Origin: Faecalibacterium prausnitzii
GTDB lineage: Bacteria > Bacillota > Clostridia > Oscillospirales > Ruminococcaceae
Length of the DNA: 5,689 bases
Direction: 5' to 3'
NCBI GenBank assembly: GCA_002313795.1
Contig: DCCL01000027.1
Location: forward strand, 1 to 5,689
Below the pieces are notes generated by a model. That model had not been told where the DNA came from. It searched no databases and was given only the letters and a program-made list of their open reading frames with translations. The translations under genes were made by a program, and so were the position numbers. This document shows, in pieces, positions 1 through 5,689 of the stretch; the first letter of the stretch is position 1, and the number at the start of each line of letters is the position of its first letter.

Positions 1-2544
1 TCTGCGGCCATCATCGCAAAGGCCGCCATGCCTGTTATGAGCATTGGCGGTGACGTTGCGAAAATCGGCAAGAGCGTGTTTGGCGCACAAGAATCTCTCG
101 GCGGCGCGTCGCTGGCAGGAACCATCCTTGGCTCTGCAAATGCCGGCACTGGTCTGATGGGGCTTGGTGCGAACGCGGCCATCGGCCTCGGCGCAGGAAA
201 CCTCTCTGCCACTGCATCCCTTGGGGCTGGTGCGCTTGGTGCGCTCGGCCTTGGGGCTATTGCAGGTGGCGCCACTGGAGGCGTATCTGCCATCAGCGGC
301 ATCATCGACCTGTATAAAGCCCGGCAGTCCGATGATGAGGAGTACAAGAAAGCCTATACCACCGCAGGAGCGACAAAGCTCACCGGCGTTGCGGGCGGTG
401 CGGCCGCAGGTGCGATGCTTGGCTCTATCGTTCCCGGCGTTGGCACGGCCGTTGGCGGCCTCATCGGTGCTGGCATTGGCGGTATCGCTGGTTTTGTCGA
501 GAGCAAGCGCATCAAGAAAGAGTACGAGGAGAGCGCGAAAGCTGCTACCCTTGCCACCGAAAAGATGCAGAAAGTCTACGACCTCACCGGCCAGTCCGTT
601 GAGAACGTGAACTTCAAAACTCAGGCCCTCACGGATGCTATGGATGATGCCAATGTGAGTGCTGAGGAGTTCGGCACAATGCTCCAACAGGCAGTGTCGG
701 GTGACCTCATCGAGCATTTTGGCAGCCTGCACCTGTCGCTTCAGAAAATCAAGGACACCGCCTCTACCATCGTTTTTGATGGCATGGACGGCAAGTTCGA
801 CAACTACACCTCTCAGGTCCAGAAAGCCGAGAGTGCATTGACCTCCCTGAAGTCTGCTGTCAGCGATCTTGATAAGGAAAACTGGAAGATGAGCCTTGGT
901 ACGGCTGTATCTGAGGCCGACATCAAGGAGTACCGCTCCAGCGTTGACCAGATGGTGTCCAGCACGGCTGACTACCTCCAAAACAAGCACTACGAGGCTA
1001 ATCTGGCCCTGAAGCTCATCATGGGTGATGATGCCGACACGACCATGTTGGACAGCACCTACGCTTCTCTCAAGAGCCAGCTCGATGATTTGAGCGATAA
1101 GCTCTCCACTGCCATTGATGCGAATATCAAACTGAATGGCGGCGTTCTGAAACTCGACAGCGACAGTGAAGTCCTTAGCCTGCAACAGCAGATTCAGGAC
1201 ATCACCAACCAAGTTTCTTCGGCCAAGGAAGATGCCAAGTTCGATGCCATCAAAATCAAGTACGGCGGTGCGGCTCTGGATGCAGAATCCTTTGCCAGCT
1301 TGCAGGAAGAGCTGAAGAACGCGGTCAGTAGTATGACCAGCCAGTACGATGACGCACTGGAAGTCAGCTTGACCAACCTCCGGCTCCAGCTTGACACCGG
1401 CGCGATTGACCAAGACGAGTTCTATCGTCAGGTCCAGACGTTGACTGATGGCTACCACGCTCAAATCTCCGACCTTCAGGTTCGGGTTGAATCGTTCCAG
1501 CTCGATTCCATTGCTGAAGCATACAGCGATGCCCTTGATGGTATTTTGCCCGATCTGAAAGGCACGACATCCGAAAAGCTGCAACAGGCCATGGATGCCG
1601 CGCTGAAGGAGAATCCCAACGTGGCCGAGTGGACGAACTCGGATGTCGTAGAGTGGTTCGACCTGAACGGAATGGATGCTGAAACGCAGGCAGCCATCAT
1701 CGACCTACTGAAATCCGTTGCGGACTCCATGCCCGCTTCGTTCGCTGACTCCATCCGGGGCAGCGGCCTCGGCGATGCTGCCAGAGATGCTACCAGCGAT
1801 GAGCTGGATGCCATCTCCGACACACCGTTCGAGAAGGATGCCTACGTCAACGTCACGCCCCATGTTAATGTTGCATCGACCTACGCTGCGTCCTCTGGAT
1901 TATTCTCCTCCAGCCCCGCCGCAAGCAGCTCTTACAGCTACACCAGCCCTGTCACCGGCAAAACCGTCACACCCTATGCTGCTGGAAACCACAGCATGAG
2001 CATCGGCGGCCATGCGTCTGGCGGCATGGTCAATGGACGCGAACTGTCGTGGGTCGGTGAGGAAGGCCCTGAGATGATTATTCCGCTCGTTCCCGGCAGA
2101 AGGGAGCGGGCGGTTGAGCTGTACCAGCAGGCAGGAGAAATCCTCGGCATCACCGCCCATGCAAATGGCGGTCTGGTGGGCGTTGGTTCTACCGGCTCTC
2201 TCACGTCCTACAACGAGCTTTCCTCCGAAACACTAAACTACCTCACCCAGAGCGTAAACGAGGCTCCTATCGGCTCTCCTGCGTTCTCTGAGGACTACTC
2301 CAGTTCTCTCAACAATTCCAACACTTCTACCAGCACCCAGCAGACCAGTGTACAGCCCCAAGTCGCCGTCAAGGTCGAGGTCAGCCCGGAGTTCAACATC
2401 TCCGGCGGCGGCCAGTCTGATGACGAGATCGTGGCTGTCATCCAGCGACACATGGGGGACGTTACCGATGAGCTGTGCGGCAAGATTGCTTCCAAGCTCG
2501 AAGAAGTGTTCTCCAATATGCCGTTGAAGGAGGCGAACGTATGA
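1..2544 (+). CDS. Phage tail tape measure protein, C-terminal part (left end cut by window)
   Basis: This protein sets tail length by spanning the tube lumen during assembly, and it is expelled ahead of the DNA at infection. The frame is open from base 1, so 847 C-terminal codons are visible. Numbering from base 1, codons about 30-100 are a Gly/Ala/Leu-rich block. Codons 127-166 are a glycine-zipper hydrophobic segment (GSIVPGVGTAVGGLIGAGIG) that could cross or disturb a membrane. Codons about 167-560 are charged and helix-like, suiting a rod, and codons about 620-670 are Ser-rich. Codons 671-696 carry the characteristic HASGGMV...VGEEGPEMIIPL, and HANGGLV follows at 720-726. The end (VAVKVEVSPEFNISGGG, then a helix) is also usual for Firmicutes tape measures. 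The ATG at base 28 has only a weak upstream AAAGG and the frame continues before it, so I treat the gene as partial. The stop overlaps the next start (ATGA). The family is clear; PBSX XkdO is the positional counterpart. Confidence 0.93.
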   Translation, partial: SAAIIAKAAMPVMSIGGDVAKIGKSVFGAQESLGGASLAGTILGSANAGTGLMGLGANAAIGLGAGNLSATASLGAGALGALGLGAIAGGATGGVSAISGIIDLYKARQSDDEEYKKAYTTAGATKLTGVAGGAAAGAMLGSIVPGVGTAVGGLIGAGIGGIAGFVESKRIKKEYEESAKAATLATEKMQKVYDLTGQSVENVNFKTQALTDAMDDANVSAEEFGTMLQQAVSGDLIEHFGSLHLSLQKIKDTASTIVFDGMDGKFDNYTSQVQKAESALTSLKSAVSDLDKENWKMSLGTAVSEADIKEYRSSVDQMVSSTADYLQNKHYEANLALKLIMGDDADTTMLDSTYASLKSQLDDLSDKLSTAIDANIKLNGGVLKLDSDSEVLSLQQQIQDITNQVSSAKEDAKFDAIKIKYGGAALDAESFASLQEELKNAVSSMTSQYDDALEVSLTNLRLQLDTGAIDQDEFYRQVQTLTDGYHAQISDLQVRVESFQLDSIAEAYSDALDGILPDLKGTTSEKLQQAMDAALKENPNVAEWTNSDVVEWFDLNGMDAETQAAIIDLLKSVADSMPASFADSIRGSGLGDAARDATSDELDAISDTPFEKDAYVNVTPHVNVASTYAASSGLFSSSPAASSSYSYTSPVTGKTVTPYAAGNHSMSIGGHASGGMVNGRELSWVGEEGPEMIIPLVPGRRERAVELYQQAGEILGITAHANGGLVGVGSTGSLTSYNELSSETLNYLTQSVNEAPIGSPAFSEDYSSSLNNSNTSTSTQQTSVQPQVAVKVEVSPEFNISGGGQSDDEIVAVIQRHMGDVTDELCGKIASKLEEVFSNMPLKEANV
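100..300 (+). repeat. Gly/Ala/Leu-rich low-complexity coding segment of the tape measure
   Basis: The encoded segment is nearly all Gly, Ala, Leu, Ser and Ile, with recurring LGA/GLGA units. At the DNA level ccttggggct occurs at 219-228 and again at 249-258, in the same reading phase and 30 bases (10 codons) apart. A second glycine-zipper segment follows at about 379-498. This is low-complexity coding sequence within the tape measure and not a separate element. Such segments in tape measures are often proposed to insert into the host membrane during genome ejection; that role is an inference here. Confidence 0.6.
2526..2533 (+). promoter_or_regulatory. Shine-Dalgarno site of the LysM gene, inside the tape measure gene
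   Basis: The sequence gaaggagg lies 7 bases before the ATG at 2541. It fixes that start rather than the in-frame ATG at 2475, which would add 22 residues unlike the family N-terminus. The tape measure stop overlaps the start as ATGA, an arrangement typical of translational coupling. Confidence 0.88.
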
Positions 2545-3230
2545 TCTGTCTGATACCGGGAGGAAACGGAACACCGTTCTTCTTCTCCCTGATGCCTGAG
2601 CAGGTCGCTGTCAAGTATGGAGCCAAGTACCAGACCTTCGACACCATCTCTCGCGGCACGGTCAAGGTTCCGCGCGGCACGGATGTGACCAGCGTTTCGT
2701 GGAGCAGCGAGTTCTTCGGATTCAAGCGGCGAAACGAACCCATCGTCAACCGGCTGCTTTGGATGCCCCCTGCGGCTTGCAGGAGCATCATCGAGGAGTA
2801 CATCGAGAGTGAAACCGTGTTGACCCTCATCATCACGGACATCTGGCTGAACATCGACGTTACCGTGTCCTCGTTCGAGGTCACCGGCTACGGTGCGTTC
2901 GGCAACCTCAAATACTCCATCACGTTCGAGCAGAAAAAGCCCCTCGAAATCTACACCACGGATGAGCTGAACACCGATTCCTATGCGAAAAAGACTAACC
3001 CGCGCAACGACCTCGCGGCGGCCAGCACCGGCTCCGGCCAGAGCTACACCATTGCAAAGGGCGACAGCCTGTGGAAGATCGCGCAGAAGCAGTACGGTGA
3101 TGGCTCGCAGTGGAGGAAAATCTACGATGCCAACAAGGGCGCTATCGAGTCTGCCGCCAAGAAGTACGGCAAAAAGAGCAGCGACAGCGGCAAATGGATT
3201 TATCCCGGTGTTTCGCTGATTATTCCGTAG
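2541..3230 (+). CDS. LysM-domain baseplate protein, XkdP-like
   Basis: This is a 229-residue baseplate adaptor protein of contractile tails, in the position of PBSX XkdP/YqbP (similar length from memory). Residues 1-135 form a beta-rich domain in which LTLIITDIWLNIDVTVSSFE (95-113 region) followed by LKYSITFEQKKPLEI matches the family pattern of a ligand-like strand pair and a closing strand. Residues 136-167 are a polar linker. Residues 168-229 are one LysM domain: YTIAKGDSLWKIAQKQYG at 169-186, WRKIYDANKG at 191-200 and YPGVSLIIP at 221-229. A roughly 20-residue Lys/Ser-rich insert (201-219) precedes the last strand; I recall this in many Firmicutes phage LysM proteins. LysM usually binds peptidoglycan, but in baseplates this fold (compare T4 gp53) joins hub, tube and wedges, which I favour. 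There is no signal peptide. The start is set by a strong ribosome site and ATGA overlap with the tape measure gene. Confidence 0.92.
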   Translation: MICLIPGGNGTPFFFSLMPEQVAVKYGAKYQTFDTISRGTVKVPRGTDVTSVSWSSEFFGFKRRNEPIVNRLLWMPPAACRSIIEEYIESETVLTLIITDIWLNIDVTVSSFEVTGYGAFGNLKYSITFEQKKPLEIYTTDELNTDSYAKKTNPRNDLAAASTGSGQSYTIAKGDSLWKIAQKQYGDGSQWRKIYDANKGAIESAAKKYGKKSSDSGKWIYPGVSLIIP

Positions 3231-3234
3231 GGGG
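3230..3234 (+). promoter_or_regulatory. Weak ribosome binding site of the hub gene
   Basis: The run ggggg, beginning at the last base of the upstream TAG stop, lies 6 bases before the ATG at 3241. It is the poorest Shine-Dalgarno match in the window; the other internal genes have AGGAGG-type or near sites. Expression of the hub may rely on ribosomes finishing the LysM gene 10 bases upstream. Confidence 0.5.
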
Positions 3235-3240
3235 CCCGAA

Positions 3241-4479
3241 ATGGTAGACATCTCGAAAGTTAAATACAGCGTGTCCGTCATCGGCGATGATGGTACGCAG
3301 TACAACATCAAGAACTACATTCAGGCCGTTGGCTGGGAGGAAAGTTCAAAGGAAATCTCCATGCGCCTGACGTTCAAGGCGCGGAACGATGATACCTCGA
3401 AAGGCCAGCTCTCCAGCCTTGTGAAGGCTGGGAGCCTCATTGTTGTGACCGCCAGCGATGGCGGTTCTTTCAATGGTGAGGTGGCGCGTGGGTTTGTGGA
3501 AAAGTGGAACCCGCAGGACCGTTCCTCGGCCAGCAACCTCTCCTGCATCTGCTACGACGAGATGTACAAGCTCCAGCGCAGTCAGGATAACCTGTACCTG
3601 CCAAGCGGCACTGGAACCAAGTCGGCCATCCAGAATCTTCTTGGCGAGTGGGAAGTCCCCATCGGCGAGTACAAAGGCCCAGATGCCACCCACGGCAAGA
3701 TGACGTTCAAGAACAAGTACATCTCGGACATCATTCTGGAGCTGCTGGATGATGCCGTCAAAAAGGGCGGCGAGAAGTGCATCATCAGGGCTGTGAACGG
3801 CAAGGCCAGCATCGTTCCCCTCGGCGGGAACAAGGATGTCTACGTGTTCACCCTCGACAACACACTCGTGGTCAGCAACAGCCTCAGTACCGAAGACCTC
3901 GTAACGAAGGTCAAGGTCGTCGGCAAGGAGAAGAAAAGCGGCCAGAGCAAGGTTGAAGCCACGCTTACCGGCCTCACGGAGTACGGAACACGGCAGAGAA
4001 TCTACCAGCGCGGCTCCGATGAAACACTCGCAGATGCCAAGTCTGCCGCCCAAGCCATCCTCGATGAGGACGGCAAAGTGGTAGAGGAGGTTTCTGTGAA
4101 CACTCCCGACATCCCATGGCTCCGCAAAGGCCACCTTGTCTGCCTCAAGGCCGGCACATCGCATGGGATGTATTACGCCAGAGGAGTTGTCCACAATGCC
4201 GATTCCATGACGATGACCCTCGACCTCCTGAAAGTCCCGGATGAGAACAGCGATTCCGGCGGCAAACACGCGGTAGGGGACATCGTAAACTTCCACGGCG
4301 GCACGCACTACGTCAGCAGCTATGCTGATGCCAAGGGCTATAAGGCCACCGCAGGAAAAGCGAAGATTACGAAAGACCCATCATGCAGTAAGAACGGCGG
4401 GGCGCATCCGTGGCATCTCATCCACGTTGATAGCTCCAGCAATGTCTACGGCTGGGTCGATGAAGGCACATTCGATTAG
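3241..4479 (+). CDS. Tail hub protein, XkdQ-like (late control D / gp27 type) with C-terminal SH3-like domain
   Basis: This 412-residue protein is the probable trimeric hub closing the tail tube at the baseplate, equivalent to PBSX XkdQ and functionally to T4 gp27. Residues about 8-115 give the first beta domain (YSVSVIGDDGTQYNIKNYIQ, then LTFKARND, VEKWN, SCICYDEMYKLQRSQDNLYL). Residues 124-200 match the conserved core, with a helix (TKSAIQNLLGEW) followed by IVPLGG. Residues 209-231 (VVSNSLSTEDLVTKVKVVGK) are the typical second-barrel entry, followed by the ETLADAKSAAQAIL helix and the KGHLVCLKAG strand. Residues 344-412 look like an added SH3-like module containing VGDIVNFHGG, GKAKIT, HPWHLIHVD and NVYGWVDEGTF. 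I recall similar modules in gut Firmicutes phage lysins and hubs, where cell-wall binding is suspected. No NlpC/P60, CHAP or lysozyme catalytic signature is visible. It follows the LysM gene by 10 bases. Confidence 0.88.
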   Translation: MVDISKVKYSVSVIGDDGTQYNIKNYIQAVGWEESSKEISMRLTFKARNDDTSKGQLSSLVKAGSLIVVTASDGGSFNGEVARGFVEKWNPQDRSSASNLSCICYDEMYKLQRSQDNLYLPSGTGTKSAIQNLLGEWEVPIGEYKGPDATHGKMTFKNKYISDIILELLDDAVKKGGEKCIIRAVNGKASIVPLGGNKDVYVFTLDNTLVVSNSLSTEDLVTKVKVVGKEKKSGQSKVEATLTGLTEYGTRQRIYQRGSDETLADAKSAAQAILDEDGKVVEEVSVNTPDIPWLRKGHLVCLKAGTSHGMYYARGVVHNADSMTMTLDLLKVPDENSDSGGKHAVGDIVNFHGGTHYVSSYADAKGYKATAGKAKITKDPSCSKNGGAHPWHLIHVDSSSNVYGWVDEGTFD

Positions 4480-4486
4480 GAGGTGA
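4478..4486 (+). promoter_or_regulatory. Strong Shine-Dalgarno site deciding the DUF2577 gene start
   Basis: aggaggtga is a near-perfect anti-Shine-Dalgarno match that begins inside the hub stop codon. It lies 6 bases before the ATG at 4493. The in-frame GTG at 4487 directly abuts it and is too close, and the ATG at 4499 is further away, so 4493 is the preferred start. Confidence 0.85.
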
Positions 4487-4492
4487 GTGCCT

Positions 4493-5005
4493 ATGGATAT
4501 GGATTCCAGCTCTGGCGCGAATAAGCTGGGGCAGGCCATTGCAAGGCGAATTGCCAAGCACGTTGATGGAGAAAAATCCCTTGTCCTCGACTTCGGCGAA
4601 ATCAAGGACGACGAGAGCTTGGTAACGAACACGTTTCCCATCCCGATTCCGAAAGGCGACTACCATGTTCTGCGGAGCCTGACCTACGGAAAGACCGGCG
4701 ACATCCTCGCAAAGACCCAGAATATCGGTAGTCCCGGCAGTGGCGAGCATAACCACCTGAAGGTTACGACGCTGCTGGATTCACGCGGTCTGTCGTGTTC
4801 TGGAATGATTGGCATGCCGGCAGCCGGGCAGCCCGACCCTCCTGACCCGCCGCAGAGCAGTGCGGGAAGTGGTGGTTCTGAAGGTGCGCACCAGCACCAC
4901 GTTCTCGTCCCTGAGAAAATGCGCAGCCTGAAGCCCGGTGACCGGGTGCTGGTCGCATGGGTGCAGAATGAAGCCGTGGTCATCGACATCGTTGTCAACT
5001 CGTAA
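4493..5005 (+). CDS. DUF2577 (XkdR-like) baseplate protein with paired HxH motifs, possible spike component
   Basis: This is a 170-residue protein between hub and wedge genes, where PBSX-like modules encode a DUF2577 protein. The visible family pattern is an N-terminal helix (GANKLGQAIARRIAKHV), a strand pair (SLVLDFGEIKDDESLVT), and a C-terminal barrel end LKPGDRVLVAWVQNEAVVID at about 146-165. This resembles the LKxGDKVxLLRxQGGQxxIVLD ending I associate with DUF2577. Histidine motifs lie at 86-88 (HNH) and 133-136 (HQHH). Between them, residues 109-132 form a Pro/Asp/Gly/Ser linker (DPPDPP, SAGSGGSEG). HxH motifs bind an iron ion at the tip of central spikes such as P2 gpV and phi92 gp138, so a spike or spike-adjacent role is attractive but inferred. 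The protein seems longer than the usual DUF2577 member. Family assignment is by motif memory and gene order, not by a search. Confidence 0.78.
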   Translation: MDMDSSSGANKLGQAIARRIAKHVDGEKSLVLDFGEIKDDESLVTNTFPIPIPKGDYHVLRSLTYGKTGDILAKTQNIGSPGSGEHNHLKVTTLLDSRGLSCSGMIGMPAAGQPDPPDPPQSSAGSGGSEGAHQHHVLVPEKMRSLKPGDRVLVAWVQNEAVVIDIVVNS

Positions 5006-5010
5006 GGAGG
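5004..5010 (+). promoter_or_regulatory. Shine-Dalgarno site of the DUF2634 gene
   Basis: aaggagg overlaps the upstream TAA stop and lies 7 bases before the ATG at 5018, which supports that start and close coupling of the two genes. Confidence 0.82.
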
Positions 5011-5017
5011 CCGTACC

Positions 5018-5452
5018 ATGTCACAGAAATTGTACCCGACCTTCGACGTGCCAGAAGTCATCAACGAAGAAGCCCAGCTCGACAAGGAATACCACCGCAG
5101 CATGAAATGGGACCCCGAAAAGGGCGACTTCGTGCGCGATGGTTCTAACCGCGTTCTGGAGTGCGATGGCCGCGAGGCGTTTATGATCTGGTGCTTCAAG
5201 GTGGCGCAGACCGAGCGTTACCAGTGCCTTGCGTACCCGCGCTCCATCGGCACCGAGATGGAGTCCATCAAGGACAGCGACCATGATGTCGCGCAGTCCA
5301 TGGTGGAACGCACCATCACGGAAGCCCTGAAGGTCAACCCCCGCACCGAGTATGTACGGAACTTCGAGTTCACATGGAATGCTGATGAGCTACACTGCTC
5401 TTGTGTGGTAAAGGGCATCGGATGGGATAACGAGTTCCAAATTTCAGTGTAA
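5018..5452 (+). CDS. DUF2634 baseplate wedge protein, XkdS-like (gp25-type)
   Basis: This 144-residue protein is the likely gp25-like wedge component that joins the baseplate to the sheath start in contractile tails. The family pattern is clear. An acidic N-terminus is followed by a strand and turn (MKWDPEKGDFVRDGSNRVLE, 29-48) and the GREAFMIWCFKVAQTERYQC helix (51-70), where G..A....... TERY is the typical signature. Then come LAYPRSIGTE (71-80), the helix MVERTITEALKVNPRTEYVR (95-114) and the strand pair NFEFTW...LHCSCVVKGI. Family members usually read TERYxYLIYSxxYG, then an acidic helix with ITEALLxDxRI, then a strand; the correspondence holds along the whole length. It lies 12 bases after the DUF2577 gene and 13 before baseplate J, the standard XkdR-S-T order. 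The presence of a gp25-like protein argues for a contractile tail. Five cysteines (59, 70, 127 and 129 among them; I did not verify the fifth) are more than I would expect but have no obvious pattern. Confidence 0.88.
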   Translation: MSQKLYPTFDVPEVINEEAQLDKEYHRSMKWDPEKGDFVRDGSNRVLECDGREAFMIWCFKVAQTERYQCLAYPRSIGTEMESIKDSDHDVAQSMVERTITEALKVNPRTEYVRNFEFTWNADELHCSCVVKGIGWDNEFQISV

Positions 5453-5461
5453 AGGAAGTGA
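5453..5461 (+). promoter_or_regulatory. Ribosome binding site of the baseplate J gene
   Basis: aggaagtga has one mismatch to the aggaggtga consensus and sits 4 bases before the ATG at 5466. The nearer ATG at 5461 overlaps this site and reaches a stop after 24 codons, so 5466 is the true start. Confidence 0.75.
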
Positions 5462-5465
5462 TGAA

Positions 5466-5689
5466 ATGCAACCTGAATTTACCCGGCCTGACTTCATGGA
5501 AGGAACGTCAGCCGATGAAATCCACCGCAGGATGATGGCCGAGCTGCCCGATGACATCGACGATATGCCCGGTGGCTTCCCCTACGATATGACCCGCCCG
5601 ACAGCCATTGAGAAGGCCGAACTCATCAACTTCCACCTGCTGAGAGCCTTGATGATCGCGTACCCGCAGTACGCATGGGATGAATGGCT
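5466..5689 (+). CDS. Baseplate J family protein, XkdT-like, N-terminal part (right end cut by window)
   Basis: Only 74 complete codons are visible; the frame is open to the window edge. The protein begins MQPEFTRPDFMEGTSADEIH and continues RRMMAELPDDIDDMPGGFPY, DMTRPTAIEKAELINFHL and ALMIAYPQYAWDEW. The pattern (I..RM...LPDDID...G....D...P.A.E.A.L...L......A.P..A.G/D..L) is the standard N-terminus of baseplate J / gp47-like proteins of Firmicutes contractile tails. There the N-terminal part contacts the gp25-like protein to form the wedge core. It directly follows the DUF2634 gene with 13 bases between, which matches that partnership. The rest of the gene, expected to be roughly 350-400 residues from the family, lies outside the window, so integrity cannot be judged. 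Confidence 0.82.
   Translation, partial: MQPEFTRPDFMEGTSADEIHRRMMAELPDDIDDMPGGFPYDMTRPTAIEKAELINFHLLRALMIAYPQYAWDEW

Noticed and set aside
28..30. ATG at 28 as the true start of the tape measure
   Set aside because: The frame is open upstream to base 1, the nearby AAAGG is a weak site, and tape measures of this kind are usually longer with a helical N-terminal part. It cannot be fully excluded without upstream sequence.
164..610. A 148-codon + strand frame inside the tape measure
   Set aside because: It is an out-of-frame Ser/Arg/Pro/Leu-rich product typical of frame-shifted GC-rich coding sequence; there is no good ribosome site.
3231..3240. gggggcccg junction as a terminator
   Set aside because: The gggccc palindrome is too short for a stem-loop and no T-run follows; the operon continues directly.
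2295..3311. A 338-codon open frame on the - strand across the LysM gene
   Set aside because: It lies opposite well-supported genes, has a low-complexity, Val/Leu/Arg/Asp-rich translation without recognisable domains, and is explained by the codon bias of the + strand genes.
3346..4308. A 320-codon open frame on the - strand across the hub gene
   Set aside because: It is a shadow of the hub gene, fully antisense to a conserved protein, with no ribosome site advantage and no family resemblance.
4487..4489. GTG start for the DUF2577 gene
   Set aside because: It directly abuts the Shine-Dalgarno match, leaving no workable spacing; ATG at 4493 has 6-base spacing.
4748..4756. Consecutive His-Asn-His read as an HNH endonuclease
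   Set aside because: In HNH nucleases the three residues are spread along a beta-beta-alpha fold and are not adjacent; the gene context is baseplate.
4684..5199. A 171-codon open frame on the - strand spanning the DUF2577 and DUF2634 genes
   Set aside because: It crosses two real genes and their strong ribosome sites; the translation is Ser/Pro/Arg-rich without domain signatures.

Overview
This window is an interior slice of a phage or prophage tail and baseplate module. It carries six co-directional genes on the + strand, with no non-coding stretch longer than about 13 bases. The gene order matches the contractile-tail module of Firmicutes elements such as the Bacillus subtilis defective prophage PBSX: tape measure (XkdO-like), LysM baseplate protein (XkdP-like), tail hub (XkdQ-like), DUF2577 protein (XkdR-like), DUF2634/gp25-like wedge (XkdS-like) and baseplate J (XkdT-like). 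The base composition is fairly GC-rich by eye, and Shine-Dalgarno sites are strong AGGAGG types. The hub also has a C-terminal SH3-like domain of a kind I recall from gut Clostridia phages. Together these suggest a GC-richer Clostridia host, perhaps Oscillospiraceae or Faecalibacterium relatives. The host assignment is an inference from style, not from a marker gene.

Layout: bases 1-2544 are the C-terminal 847 codons of the tape measure protein, open at the left edge. It has two Gly/Ala-rich hydrophobic blocks, a long predicted helical body, a Ser-rich low-complexity stretch and the typical tape-measure tail containing GGMV...VGEEGPE. The LysM protein (2541-3230) starts within an ATGA overlap with the tape measure stop. 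The hub (3241-4479), the DUF2577 protein (4493-5005), the DUF2634 wedge (5018-5452) and the start of baseplate J (5466 to the right edge) follow at 10-13 base spacing.

How they would work together: the tape measure sets tail length inside the tube and is held by the hub at the baseplate. The LysM protein is an adaptor at the hub/tube/wedge interface. The DUF2577 protein sits at or near the central spike. The gp25-like protein and baseplate J form the wedges that trigger sheath contraction. Gene spacing and overlap imply one late transcript with translational coupling. I see no promoter, terminator, RNA gene, CRISPR array or mobile element inside the window.

The window is best read as a conserved structural module rather than a new system. 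The points most worth a second look are the paired HxH motifs around a Pro/Gly/Ser linker in the DUF2577 protein, and the SH3-like cell-wall-binding-type domain at the C-terminus of the hub. Whether the element is an infectious phage, a prophage or a phage-tail-like bacteriocin cannot be decided from this slice.
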